Positions 34,180 through 43,664 of a stretch of DNA of 64,000 bases are shown in pieces. Location: NCBI RefSeq assembly GCF_013410345.1, contig NZ_JACCFJ010000001.1:3757001-3821000 (forward strand), given 5' to 3'. A model generated the notes under the pieces. It was not told the DNA's origin, did not search any database, and saw only the letters and a program-made list of their open reading frames with translations. This stretch comes from Saccharopolyspora hordei (GTDB lineage: Bacteria > Actinomycetota > Actinomycetes > Mycobacteriales > Pseudonocardiaceae). Position 1 is the stretch's first letter; the number at the start of each line of letters is the position of its first letter. The translations under genes and the position numbers were made by a program.

Positions 34180-35961
34180 TCACCGCCCGTCGAAGTAGAC
34201 CTCGAGCTCGGCGATCGAGGTGAACGCCGCGGAACCGCCCGGGACTCCGGTGATCCGCACCCCGTCACCGGTGGTCGGGGCGAAGGTCAGCGCGTAGCTG
34301 CGGTGCGGACCCGCGGTGCGGTCGTGGGGGTAGGGCGGGGTGATCACCAGACCGCTGACGTCGACCCAGCCGTCCGCCTGCCGCACCTGCACCCTCAGGT
34401 CTCGGGCGAACCAGCCGCCGTCGGGGAACGTGGTGCCGGTGGTGTAGACGACGCGGTCCACCCAGCGCTGCTCGCGCCAGGTGTAGCCCCAGGAGTCGGT
34501 CTGCTTGCGGGTGCCGTCGTAGCTGTCCTCGCTCTGCTCGAGGACCCCGTCGTTGAGGTAGTCGCCGCGCCCGTGGTGGGCGGTCTTCTCGACCGGGAAG
34601 ACGTCCGGTTCGCGGGCGAGGTTGCGCGCCGGGTCGGGCCGGTTGACCGCCGGATCGCCCCACTGGCGGGGGAAGGCCCGGAACTGCCGCAGCGAGAAGC
34701 AGTAGTTCGGCAGACCGCACTGCAGACCCTGGAACCAGTTGGACTGCAACCACATCCGCGTGCCGTCGGCTGAGACGAACTTGGACGGCAGGGTGCAGGC
34801 GTAGCCTCCGTTCTTCGGCCCGGCGCACGCGGGTCGCGGTTCCCCGGCCTCCGGCAGCGGGATGTCGTGACCGCCCGGCACGGGGTCGAACCGGATCCGG
34901 CCGGGCCGGCCGAACCAGGGCTGGCAGCCGAAGTCCTTGGACAGGAACAGCCGCCACGGTCCCCACGGTGCCGGTGCCTCGTAGAACTCGAAGGTGTACT
35001 CGCTCCAGGAGGTGTAGAGGTAGCGGCGCAGCGGGGCGTTGTAGAGCACTCCGCCCTGGGACAGCACGCTGAGGTCGCGCCGCCCGGTGACGACCAGGTC
35101 GGTGTAGAGCCGTCGCTCGTCGGTGAGCACCGGCGCCTTCTCCTCGATCCGTGCGGTCCACTTCGGACCGTCCGGACCGCTCCCGGCCCAGAACCGCCAC
35201 GCGTCGCGCTGCTGGACGCTGTCGCGCGGCACCCGCGCCAGGTAGAGGCCGGTGGGGGACGGCACCGTGCCGCTGTAGGAGGTGCGCCAGTTGTGGTCCA
35301 GGCCGTAGGCGTAGACGTGACCGGCGTCCTGCGGCCCGAGGGTGCGCGCGTGCTCCTGGCTGCGACCGAAGTCCAGGAACATGATCGTGGTGAACACGTG
35401 GTCGGTGAACATCGGCTCGGCCGGTTGCTGCCAGGTCCGCCCGTGGTCCTCCGACTTCACGACCGTCGCGTTCGGGGCGTCGTCGAACGCCTGCCCGGCC
35501 GGCGCGGAGCGCAGGTCCTGCACGGCCAGGTACAGCTCGTCACGCCCGTCGCCGTTGCCGTCGACGGCGACGATCCCGGTGGGTTTCGGGTTGTACTGCG
35601 CGGGGTCGGCGTGCGCCCGGGCGATCGCATCGCCCGCGGCGAGCCGTTCGCCGCGCAGGCCGGTCTCCGGCGTCCCGGCGATCCGGTTCGCCACGATGGG
35701 AGCCATCGGCTGGTCGCCGAAGCCCCGTCCGTCGCCGTTGGCCGTGTAGACCAGGTCGTCGTCCGCCCAGCACGTCGGCCACAGGTCGCCCGAGCTCTCG
35801 GTGCTCACCGTCGAGGCGTAGTCGGTGAACGCGGTCACGAAGAAGCCCCCGGCGGGCTCGGCGGCCCGCACCGGCGCCGCGCGCGGCAGTCCCCCGAGCA
35901 GGGCCGCTCCCGCACCGGCCAGGACGAGACCGCCGAACTGCCGGCGGTTCACCGCGCACAT
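34180..35961 (-). CDS. Tat-exported protein with Asp-box/DUF4185-like propeller
   Basis: 593 aa. The twin-arginine signal NRRQFGGLVLAGAGAALLGG indicates folded export. The mature part resembles DUF4185/sialidase-like five-bladed propellers: LVYTANGDGRGFGDQ, VVKSEDHGRTWQQP (an S-x-D-x-G-x-T-W Asp box), VYAYGLDHNWR and ACTLPSKFVSADGTRMWLQSNW quoted in part. A discoidin-like C-terminal strand set follows (VRITGVPGGSAAFTSIAELEVYFDG). Such proteins are usually extracellular carbohydrate-active or binding proteins. ATG at 35961; GTG three codons on is possible. Substrate unknown. Confidence 0.75.
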   Translation of the reverse strand: MCAVNRRQFGGLVLAGAGAALLGGLPRAAPVRAAEPAGGFFVTAFTDYASTVSTESSGDLWPTCWADDDLVYTANGDGRGFGDQPMAPIVANRIAGTPETGLRGERLAAGDAIARAHADPAQYNPKPTGIVAVDGNGDGRDELYLAVQDLRSAPAGQAFDDAPNATVVKSEDHGRTWQQPAEPMFTDHVFTTIMFLDFGRSQEHARTLGPQDAGHVYAYGLDHNWRTSYSGTVPSPTGLYLARVPRDSVQQRDAWRFWAGSGPDGPKWTARIEEKAPVLTDERRLYTDLVVTGRRDLSVLSQGGVLYNAPLRRYLYTSWSEYTFEFYEAPAPWGPWRLFLSKDFGCQPWFGRPGRIRFDPVPGGHDIPLPEAGEPRPACAGPKNGGYACTLPSKFVSADGTRMWLQSNWFQGLQCGLPNYCFSLRQFRAFPRQWGDPAVNRPDPARNLAREPDVFPVEKTAHHGRGDYLNDGVLEQSEDSYDGTRKQTDSWGYTWREQRWVDRVVYTTGTTFPDGGWFARDLRVQVRQADGWVDVSGLVITPPYPHDRTAGPHRSYALTFAPTTGDGVRITGVPGGSAAFTSIAELEVYFDGR

Positions 35962-36445
35962 CGGCCACCCGCCGGACCACGCTCCAGCGCCGCCACGCGT
36001 CGCCGCCCGGCCCACCGCACCCGGCCGGCGGCCGGGCCCGCGGCACCCGTCCTCGCGCTGATCCCCATCCCCACTCGGCTTACCCGGCCGGGTGGCCGGG
36101 AATGCCTGCGACTCGGCCCGGCAACCCACGTTGCACGGGCGGCGACAGGGCCACCCGCGCCTGGGGCGCAGTGGAAGAACAGACACGCAGCGTGTTCGAG
36201 GAGCAATGATTTGCTACGCAACGTGTCCAGGGCGAAAGTCTCTCACACGGCATGTTGCCCGGTCCTATCGTGGGGTGTGCGCAGGTGGAAGCGCATCCGG
36301 CTGGATCCAGAAGCAACGCGACCGCGCGCTCGCGACCGTCCACCCCGGACGGACTCGGTGAGCTGCGCCGGTGCTGCGGACTCCCCCGCAGCGCAGTTCT
36401 CGACGGAATTTCGATGACGCTCGTCCTGATCTACAGGAGACCGAC
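35962..36445 (+). other. Intergenic region upstream of the Gly/Trp peptide gene
   Basis: 484 bp between divergent genes; it should contain the promoters of both. Slightly AT-richer around 36200-36270. I see no coding sequence, repeat or RNA structure worth naming. Confidence 0.4.
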
Positions 36446-36592
36446 ATGAAGGTCAGCGCAGTCTTCAGCAACGACTACCGGCGCAACGGCGGCTGGGGTT
36501 GGGGCTGGGGTTGGGGCCACTGGGGTGGCTGGGGCTGGGGCGGCGGCTGGTGGGGACACTGGCGCCGTCGTGGCCACTGGGGTCGCTGGTGA
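36446..36592 (+). CDS. Gly/Trp-repeat small peptide (48 aa)
   Basis: Small gene encoding 48 residues. A polar leader-like start, MKVSAVFSNDYRRNG, is followed by alternating Gly-Trp repeats with His and Arg (GWGWGWGWGHWGGWGWGGGWW, then GHWRRRGHWGRW). Twelve of 48 residues are Trp. It has a good AGGAGA site six bases before the ATG and a strong terminator after it, which support a real gene. No signal peptide and no neighbouring maturation enzyme are visible. It could be a modified-peptide precursor, a nucleic-acid- or membrane-interacting peptide, or a metal/heme binder. I do not recognise a family. Confidence 0.6.
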   Translation: MKVSAVFSNDYRRNGGWGWGWGWGHWGGWGWGGGWWGHWRRRGHWGRW

Positions 36593-36660
36593 TCGACCTC
36601 CCAGCACAGGAGCCCCAGGCGGGGTTGCGATGAGCAGCCCGAGAGCCTGAACCCTCGCCC

Positions 36661-36692
36661 GAGCAGCTCCCGCGTGCGCGCGGGAGCTGCTC
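36661..36692. terminator. Strong hairpin after the Gly/Trp peptide gene
   Basis: Perfect 14-bp stem GAGCAGCTCCCGCG / CGCGGGAGCTGCTC with a four-base loop, 68 bases after the stop. Confidence 0.85.
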
Positions 36693-36801
36693 GCACGTGC
36701 GCCACGGCCGCAGTGCACCTGACGAGCGCGGCGAGCGGGCTGGAGAGCCGCCGGAGCGACTACCGTTGCCCCTGGTCAGACGACCACCCCACCCCCGATT
36801 T

Positions 36802-36825
36802 TATAATCATGCAGTCCATCGCATA
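36802..36825 (+). promoter_or_regulatory. argG promoter -10 box with overlapping ARG-box operator
   Basis: A perfect TATAAT stands at 36802-36807 and CATGCAGTCCATCGCATA follows at 36808-36825. This matches the actinobacterial ArgR operator pattern (CATGCA...TTGCATA type half-sites). The overlap with the expected transcription start implies repression of argG by ArgR with arginine. No good -35 hexamer is visible. The leader to the ATG would be only about 22 nt. Confidence 0.7.
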
Positions 36826-36832
36826 CTCTTGA

Positions 36833-38254
<1,422 letters not shown>

Positions 38255-38268
38255 CCGCTTCCCGGACC

Positions 38269-38304
38269 GAGGGCCGCTGCGGGAGCGCTCCCGCGGCGGC
38301 CCTC
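38269..38304. terminator. Hairpin terminator of argG
   Basis: Eighteen-base arms GAGGGCCGCTGCGGGAGC and GCTCCCGCGGCGGCCCTC pair with one G-U wobble, 14 bases after the argG stop. Confidence 0.85.
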
Positions 38305-38389
38305 CGTCGTGTCGGACCGGCCGAGCCGCCTCCGGCGGTGCGCGGCAGGATGGTCGGGTACCGCTGAGAGCTCACCAGGAGGTCCCACG

Positions 38390-38857
38390 ATGCCCCAGAT
38401 CGCCACCAACACGACGGTGGACCTCGCCGGTCTGCTGGACTTCGTCCGGCCGCGGCACCGCGCCATCCTGATCACCACACGCACCGACGGGCGCCCGCAG
38501 GCCTCGCCGCTGACCTGCGGGGTGGACGACGCCGGGCGGCTGGTGATGTCGACCTACCCGGAGCGCGCGAAGACCCGCAACGCCAAGCGCGATCCGCGGG
38601 TGAGCGTGGTCGTGCTGTCCGATGACTGGAACGGCCCGTGGGTGCAGGTCGACGGCTCGGCCGAGGTGATCGACGCACCGGACTCCGTGGAGCCGCTGGT
38701 CGAGTACTTCCGCACCATCTCCGGCGAGCACCCGGACTGGGACGAGTACCGCGCGGCGATGGTGAAGCAGGGCAAGTCCCTGATCCGCGTCACCCCCGAG
38801 CGTTGGGGCCCGATCGCCACCGGGGGCTTCCCGGCCCGCCTCGTCGAGCAGGGCTGA
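38390..38857 (+). CDS. PPOX class F420-dependent oxidoreductase
   Basis: 155 aa flavin/deazaflavin-binding split beta-barrel. The sequence FVRPRHRAILITTRTDGRPQASPLTCGVDD, the MSTYPERAKTRNAKRDPRVSVVVL segment (quoted in part) and WVQVDGSAEVIDAPDSV follow the pattern of the F420-dependent PPOX-class proteins of actinobacteria, where ERAKTRN binds the cofactor phosphate. Acts on unknown cytosolic substrates; typical length. ATG with AGGAGG upstream. Confidence 0.9.
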   Translation: MPQIATNTTVDLAGLLDFVRPRHRAILITTRTDGRPQASPLTCGVDDAGRLVMSTYPERAKTRNAKRDPRVSVVVLSDDWNGPWVQVDGSAEVIDAPDSVEPLVEYFRTISGEHPDWDEYRAAMVKQGKSLIRVTPERWGPIATGGFPARLVEQG

Positions 38858-38872
38858 TCCTGCGCCGGAGGG

Positions 38873-39166
38873 TCAGGCCGGCTGGTAGGTCAGGCAGTCC
38901 ACGAGGCTCTGCTCGTGGCCGACCGTGATGCCGGGGGCCTGGCACTCGAGGTGCGAGTTGTAGCGGCAGTCCGCCATCTTGCAGGCCCCGACGTGCGCGA
39001 CCGCGTTCGGGTCGCCGCCGTCGACGGACGTGGTGACGTAGGTGTCGCACACCGCGTGCTGCGGCTCGCCGATGGTGATGGCCAGGGCGTGGCAGCTCTG
39101 GTGGTCGTTGAAGGCGCATTCGGTGGCGGTGCAGCTGTTGACCAGCGGCATCTCCATCATGATCAC
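38873..39166 (-). CDS. DUF1540 Cys-rich small protein
   Basis: 97 aa with two copies of the DUF1540 motif: CTATECAFNDHQSCHALAI and, at the C-terminal half, CKMADCRYNSHLECQAPGI. Each has C-x4-C-x7-C spacing, so it probably binds zinc. A short linker (TTSVDGGDPNAVAHVGA) separates them. No signal peptide. Function unknown; widespread in actinobacteria and firmicutes. The stop is only 16 bp from the convergent F420-enzyme gene. Confidence 0.85.
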   Translation of the reverse strand: MIMMEMPLVNSCTATECAFNDHQSCHALAITIGEPQHAVCDTYVTTSVDGGDPNAVAHVGACKMADCRYNSHLECQAPGITVGHEQSLVDCLTYQPA

Positions 39167-39310
39167 CCCTTGCGTCAGTTCGGTGTGGTGCCCCTACCGT
39201 CGCGCTCGCCGGTGGTGGTCACCAGGCGTGGCCCACCACCATCACCTGATGGGGTCCCCCGGGCCCCGCGGCTCCACACCCGGGCTCCCGCACGCGGCAG
39301 GGCCAGGCCG

Positions 39311-39544
39311 TCACCTCCGGGGGCGGCTGATGAGCAGCCCGACGACGATGCCGACGACCAGCATCCCGGCCAGCGCCGTCCACAGCGGCATGGTCACCTG
39401 CGGGACGAGGAGCCGGATCTCCACGAGCGCCCGGTTCTCGACAGCGAGCACCACGGCGAGGGCTCCCAGCACGAGGCCGGTCACCGCGCGGGCCGACACC
39501 CGGTGCCGGCCCGCCGGTGTCGCCGCTGGTCCCTGTCGCGCCAC
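39311..39544 (-). CDS. LapA-domain (DUF1049) membrane protein
   Basis: 77 aa with two membrane helices, AVTGLVLGALAVVLAVENRALVEIRLL (partly polar end) and LWTALAGMLVVGIVVGLLISR, matching the LapA/DUF1049 pattern with ENR and the basic tail RPRR. LapA participates in lipopolysaccharide-assembly control in Gram-negatives; actinobacterial homologues are of unknown role. GTG at 39544 has AAGGGGTGG upstream; a GTG nine bases earlier is also possible. Confidence 0.8.
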   Translation of the reverse strand: MARQGPAATPAGRHRVSARAVTGLVLGALAVVLAVENRALVEIRLLVPQVTMPLWTALAGMLVVGIVVGLLISRPRR

Positions 39545-39708
39545 CTGCACCACCCCTTGCTCGACACCCTGAGCGTGCGAGCGCACCGGGTGCGGCCCCC
39601 AGAGCACAACGTCCCGCTGGTCGAGCGACCGGGACCTTCGCCCGGTGACAGCGCGCCGACCGTGCCGCGACCGTCGAGGCATCCACTCCAGCTACGTGGG
39701 AGGACACG

Positions 39709-40407
39709 ATGCGCAACGGCCACGAGATGCGCTGGGGCGGGCTGGCCGGAGCGGCTTCGCTCGTGCTCGCCGTCATCGCGAGCATCCTGCTCCGCGGCGC
39801 CCCGCAGGCCGGCGAGTCCACCACCGCCATCGCCAGTTACCTGTTCTTCTCCCGCGGCGCGATCATGACCGCGGTGGTGCTCGCGGCGGCGGCCGTGGTG
39901 CTGTTCATGTGGTTCGGCGCCACGCTGGCCACCGCGTTCCGGCTGGCCGACCCGGACAGCGACGCGCCGGCGGTCGTGCTCGGCGGGTTCGCGATCAGCG
40001 CTACCACCGGGTTCCTCACCACCGCGGTCTTCGGCGGCGTGGTGCAGACGCTGGCCACCTACCCGGTGCTGCTCAGCCTGGCGTCCGTGCCCTACTCGGC
40101 GCTCGTGGTGGTGCGGACGCTCGCCGGGCTGACCCTGGCACTGCCGCTGGCCGCCTGCGCGGTGGCCGTGCTGCGCACCGAGGCGTTCCCGAAGTGGGTC
40201 GGCTGGTTCAGCGGCTTCGTCGCCCTGGTCCGGGTGCTCGGCGCACTCACGGTGATCAGCGGGGCCGGGGTGCTGGCGCCGGACAGCGTGCTGGCCTCCT
40301 CCGTCCCCAACGCGCTGACCGCCGTGTGGCTGCTGGTCATGAGCGGGCTGCTGGTCCGCGAGCACCTGCCCGTCCTCGGCCCGCAGCGCCGGGGCGCGGT
40401 CGTGTGA
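39709..40407 (+). CDS. DUF4386-like integral membrane protein
   Basis: 232 aa with about six membrane helices (GGLAGAASLVLAVIASILL, GAIMTAVVLAAAAVVLFMW, FAISATTGFLTTAVFGGVV and others). The layout GLxGAASLVLAVIA near the N-terminus and FPKWVGWFSGF before helix five fits the DUF4386-like family. No transport or catalytic signature. ATG at 39709 is preceded by GTGGGAGGACACG. Function unknown. Confidence 0.75.
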   Translation: MRNGHEMRWGGLAGAASLVLAVIASILLRGAPQAGESTTAIASYLFFSRGAIMTAVVLAAAAVVLFMWFGATLATAFRLADPDSDAPAVVLGGFAISATTGFLTTAVFGGVVQTLATYPVLLSLASVPYSALVVVRTLAGLTLALPLAACAVAVLRTEAFPKWVGWFSGFVALVRVLGALTVISGAGVLAPDSVLASSVPNALTAVWLLVMSGLLVREHLPVLGPQRRGAVV

Positions 40408-40422
40408 CGGCGTCCCGGCGGG

Positions 40423-41352
40423 TCAGCCGAGGTCGACCTTCGGGTCGAAGGTGTTGCAGGAGCTCGGGTCGCCGGTGCGCAGACCGGTGGTGAACCACTT
40501 CTCGCGCTGCGCCGAGCTGCCGTGGCTGAAGGCGCTCTCGTCCACCCGGCCGCCGCCGAGCTGGGCCTGGATGTAGTCGTCGCCGATCCGCTCCGCGGCG
40601 TCCACGGCGCGGCTGATGTCGTCCTGGGTGACCTCGGAGATCAGCGGCGCACCGGAACGGGTGGGCACCGTCGTGGCGTGGTGGGCCCACACCCCCGCGT
40701 AGCAGTCGGCCTGCAGCTCCAGCCGCACCGAGCCCGAGGTGGGCCCGGTCTTCCGGGGATCGACCTGGGAGCTGGTGCCGAGCAGGTTCTGCACGTGGTG
40801 GCCGTACTCGTGGGCCAGCACGTAGGCCTCCACGAAGGTGCCGCCGCGGGCGCCGAACCGGGTCTGCAGCTCCTTGAAGAAGTCCAGGTCGATGTAGACG
40901 TCGGCGTCGGCCGGGCAGTAGAACGGGCCGACCTCGGACGTGGCACCGCCGCACGCGGTGCGCACCGCTCCGCGGAAGAACTTCGTGGGCGCCTCCTGGT
41001 ACCGGCCGCCGGAGCGCGCGAACTGGTCCCGCCAGTAGCCCTGGATGGAGTTGATCGACGCCACCAGCGCGCACTCCTCGCGGCGGTTGGCGTCCGCCCC
41101 GGTGCGGCACTCCTGCGCCAGCCGGTGGTCGTCGGCCTGCTGGCCGGCGGGCAGCTGGTCGAGGCTCAGCGGCAGCTGCGGCTGCCCGCCGCCACCGCCG
41201 AGGACGTTGCTGAGCAAGAAGAAGAGCACGACACCGACGACGGCCAGTCCACCGCCACCGATCGCGATCGTGCCACCACCGATCCCGCCGCCGGGACCAC
41301 CGACCTCCTCGACCTGCGAGGCGTCCAGCTCCGCGTCCTCGTTGAAGCGCAC
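40423..41352 (-). CDS. Neutral zinc metallopeptidase (KPN_02809/YpfJ family)
   Basis: 309 aa. The order is a cytosolic N-terminal (FNEDAELDASQVEEVGG), a Gly-flanked membrane helix (GGGLAVVGVVLFFLLSNVLGGG) and an extracytoplasmic domain with the zinc motif HEYGHHVQNLLG. Downstream are LELQADCYAGVWAH (third ligand Glu) and the terminal FSHGSSAQREKWFTTGLRTGDPSSC. This is the YpfJ/KPN_02809 type, believed to be a neutral membrane-tethered peptidase; substrate unknown. GTG at 41352 with GGGAGG upstream. Divergent from the dienelactone-hydrolase-like gene. Confidence 0.9.
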   Translation of the reverse strand: MRFNEDAELDASQVEEVGGPGGGIGGGTIAIGGGGLAVVGVVLFFLLSNVLGGGGGQPQLPLSLDQLPAGQQADDHRLAQECRTGADANRREECALVASINSIQGYWRDQFARSGGRYQEAPTKFFRGAVRTACGGATSEVGPFYCPADADVYIDLDFFKELQTRFGARGGTFVEAYVLAHEYGHHVQNLLGTSSQVDPRKTGPTSGSVRLELQADCYAGVWAHHATTVPTRSGAPLISEVTQDDISRAVDAAERIGDDYIQAQLGGGRVDESAFSHGSSAQREKWFTTGLRTGDPSSCNTFDPKVDLG

Positions 41353-41453
41353 CGAATCCTCCCGGGCAGCCGCGCGCCGACCGGCGTGCGGAAGGTTTCC
41401 TCCACTGGAGAAGATATCCGGGTCCGCGAGGAGGTTGATCTCGTGCGCCGGGC

Positions 41454-41473
41454 CGGTGTTGCGCGCGCAACAC
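41454..41473. promoter_or_regulatory. Perfect 20-bp palindrome in a divergent promoter region
   Basis: CGGTGTTGCGCGCAACACCG is perfectly self-complementary, 50 bp upstream of the dienelactone-hydrolase-like GTG and about 100 bp from the metallopeptidase start. Its length and symmetry suggest a dimeric repressor site (TetR-type or similar). The regulator is not encoded next to it. Confidence 0.65.
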
Positions 41474-41523
41474 CGCGACCGGGACCCGCCGCGCACCGCG
41501 CCCGGGCCTGGTTGGATGGAGGC

Positions 41524-42093
41524 GTGGACATCCTGCTGCTTCACTCCACGTTCGGGCTGCGACCCGCGGTGCACGCCGCCGCCGACCTGCTGCGCGACGC
41601 CGGCCACGAGGTGCACGTGCCGGACCTGTTCGGCGGGCGCACCGCGGAGACCGTCGAGGACGGCATGCGCATCAACGAGGAGATCGGGCGCGACGAGCTG
41701 CTGCGCCGGGCGGTGCAGGCCGCCGCCCCGCTCAGCGAGCGGGGCCTGGTGTACGCCGGCTTCTCCCTGGGCGCGGCACTGGCGCAGAACCTCGCGCTGG
41801 CCGACGAGAAGGCCCGGGGACTGCTGCTGTTGCACGGCACCTCGGACATCGCGCAGGGTGCCACCGTCGACGACCTGCCCGTGCAGCTGCACGTCGCCGA
41901 GCCGGACCCGTTCGAGTCCGAGGACTGGCTCAACTCCTGGTACCTGCAGATGCGGCGCGCCGGCGCGGACGTCGAGGTCTACCGCTACCCCGGCGCCGGG
42001 CACCTCTACACCGACCCGGACCTGCCGGACCACGACGCCGAGGCCGCCCGGGCGACCTGGACCACCGCACTCGGCTTCCTCGACTCGCTCTGA
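41524..42093 (+). CDS. Dienelactone hydrolase-like alpha/beta hydrolase
   Basis: 189 aa. The nucleophile elbow is GFSLGAALAQNLA (G-x-S-x-G), and the terminal His is in YPGAGHLYTDPDL; the pattern resembles dienelactone hydrolase, but Cys in the elbow is Ser here. A likely acid is Asp in VAEPDPFESEDW. Smaller than classical DLH (about 235 aa), so an atypical short form. Cytosolic esterase or lactonase of unknown substrate. GTG with GGAGGC upstream. Its promoter region holds a perfect palindrome. Confidence 0.85.
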   Translation: MDILLLHSTFGLRPAVHAAADLLRDAGHEVHVPDLFGGRTAETVEDGMRINEEIGRDELLRRAVQAAAPLSERGLVYAGFSLGAALAQNLALADEKARGLLLLHGTSDIAQGATVDDLPVQLHVAEPDPFESEDWLNSWYLQMRRAGADVEVYRYPGAGHLYTDPDLPDHDAEAARATWTTALGFLDSL

Positions 42094-42113
42094 CCGCCCC
42101 GGCGGCTCGCGGG

Positions 42114-42947
42114 TCAGTCGTCGTACGGGTCGTCGTTGCCCGATGAGCCGTAGTCGGTGGCCTGGGAGGGGTCGACGAGGGCGAAGCGCGCGCCCAGCGG
42201 GTCGCGCAGGACCGCGACGCGGCCGAGGCTGGAGTCGTGCGGGTCCACGCGGATCCGGCCGTGGTGGGCCACCGCCGTCCGCACCATCTCGTCGGTGCCG
42301 ACCTCCTCGTCCACCCCGAGGTAGAGCAGCCAGTGCGCGTGCGCGCCCGGGCTGATGTGGCCGCGGATCATGCAGACGCGGGCGAGCACCGAGTCCGCGC
42401 CCAGGTACCAGACCTCGTAGTCGGACACGTGTTCGGTGCCGAACTGCTCGCTGGTGTAGCCGAAGAGCCCGCCGTAGAACTGGTCCGCGGCCTGCGCCTT
42501 GATGGTCACCAGCTCCGCCCACACCAGGGTGCCCGGCAGGCCGACGTCGAACTGCCACGCCGGGTCCGGTTCCAGCAGGCCGAACTCGTCGTCGGACGGG
42601 CTGACCAGCACCAGCTTCACGCCCAGGCCCGGCACCCGGCTCCGGGGCACGGTGATCACACCGCCGAGCTTCCCCGCTTCGGCCGCGGTGGCCGCGCAGT
42701 CCTCGGTCGCCAGGAACAGCCGCCACCGCGATCGGCCGTCCGCCGACTCGCGGACGCTGGCCACCGGGTACCCGTCCCGGTGGGCGATGACGTGCGCGCC
42801 CTCCCGCGGGTCGTCGTGCCGTTCGAACTCCCAGCCGAACAGCGCGCCGTAGAAGTCGCAGGCCACCGGCACGTCGGTGGTCACCAGCTCGATCCAGCAG
42901 GGTGTTCCGTTCGGGACGTCCCCGCGCGCCCCTCCCCCGACGGACAT
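42114..42947 (-). CDS. VOC (glyoxalase/bleomycin-resistance fold) two-domain protein
   Basis: 277 aa made of two vicinal-oxygen-chelate modules: PCWIELVTTDVPVACDFYGALFGWEFE at the N-terminus and LVWAELVTIKAQAADQFYGGLFGYTSEQF (partly quoted) in the second half. These are the CapA-/27-kDa-antigen-like paired VOC proteins of actinobacteria. Metal ligands of glyoxalase I are not all identifiable. Acidic C-terminus ATDYGSSGNDDPYDD. Cytoplasmic; function unknown, may bind a hydrophobic ligand. Stop lies 20 bp from the convergent hydrolase gene. Confidence 0.88.
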   Translation of the reverse strand: MSVGGGARGDVPNGTPCWIELVTTDVPVACDFYGALFGWEFERHDDPREGAHVIAHRDGYPVASVRESADGRSRWRLFLATEDCAATAAEAGKLGGVITVPRSRVPGLGVKLVLVSPSDDEFGLLEPDPAWQFDVGLPGTLVWAELVTIKAQAADQFYGGLFGYTSEQFGTEHVSDYEVWYLGADSVLARVCMIRGHISPGAHAHWLLYLGVDEEVGTDEMVRTAVAHHGRIRVDPHDSSLGRVAVLRDPLGARFALVDPSQATDYGSSGNDDPYDD

Positions 42948-43664
42948 GTCTCGCCCCCAGTGCCTCTGCCAAGATCACTCGCCGGTTCCCATTGTGCGGC
43001 CGCGCCCCCGGCGCGGGAATCCGCCATCGGCTTCCACTGCCGGGACGACCACCTGGACAGAGCACCACGTCCAGGGGCGAACCGGACGAACCCGCCGAAC
43101 CGCTCCGGCGGGTCCACATCGGACAGCCGGCACGTCGGCGCCGGAGAGGCCTGCACCGATCAGGAACGGCTCGTGGGCCGAGACACCGCACCAGAGCCGG
43201 GAGGCGACGACCGGGACCGCGCGGAGCACCCCGGCCGTGACGGCAACACCCGACGTCGTCGCCGCTCAGGCCGGTGCGGTGCCATCGCCCTGGGGGGTGG
43301 ACACCCCCGCCGGACGGCGTCCACCATGCGATGGGCCGCCCCCTGTGCGCCGCACCTCTCGCCCACCCCGGCCCCACGAAGCTCCGGGGAGAGCCTTGAC
43401 GGCCCCGGAGAAGCGGTTTAGCGTTTTCGAACCACAAACGTATACTTCCGCATAACGAAAACCCTGTTCCGCGCTGTCGGCCCGGCGACTCCGCACCACC
43501 CCCTGCGGCGGAGCCGGTCGCACGCAGCCACCGGAGCGCACCCCGTCCTCGCCGAGCACCCGGCACCGCACTGCTCGCCCCGGGGACGCCCGCTCCCGCA
43601 GCACCCCACGCCGGACGCCCGGCACGAGGAGCCGACAGCCGCGCACAGGACGCCTGGAGGCCAG
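42948..43664 (+). promoter_or_regulatory. Long leader/promoter region of the hydantoin-type permease gene
   Basis: 717 bp with no convincing gene. A probable promoter is TTGACG at 43396-43401, 17 bp from TAGCGT at 43419-43424. Directly downstream is TTCCG-CATAA-CGAAA at 43446-43460, near-symmetrical, and GTTTTCG/CGAAAAC arms flank the whole segment (about 43423-43461). The layout suggests a repressor site over the start of transcription, leaving a leader of about 230 nt. The rest of the stretch shows nothing. Confidence 0.5.
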
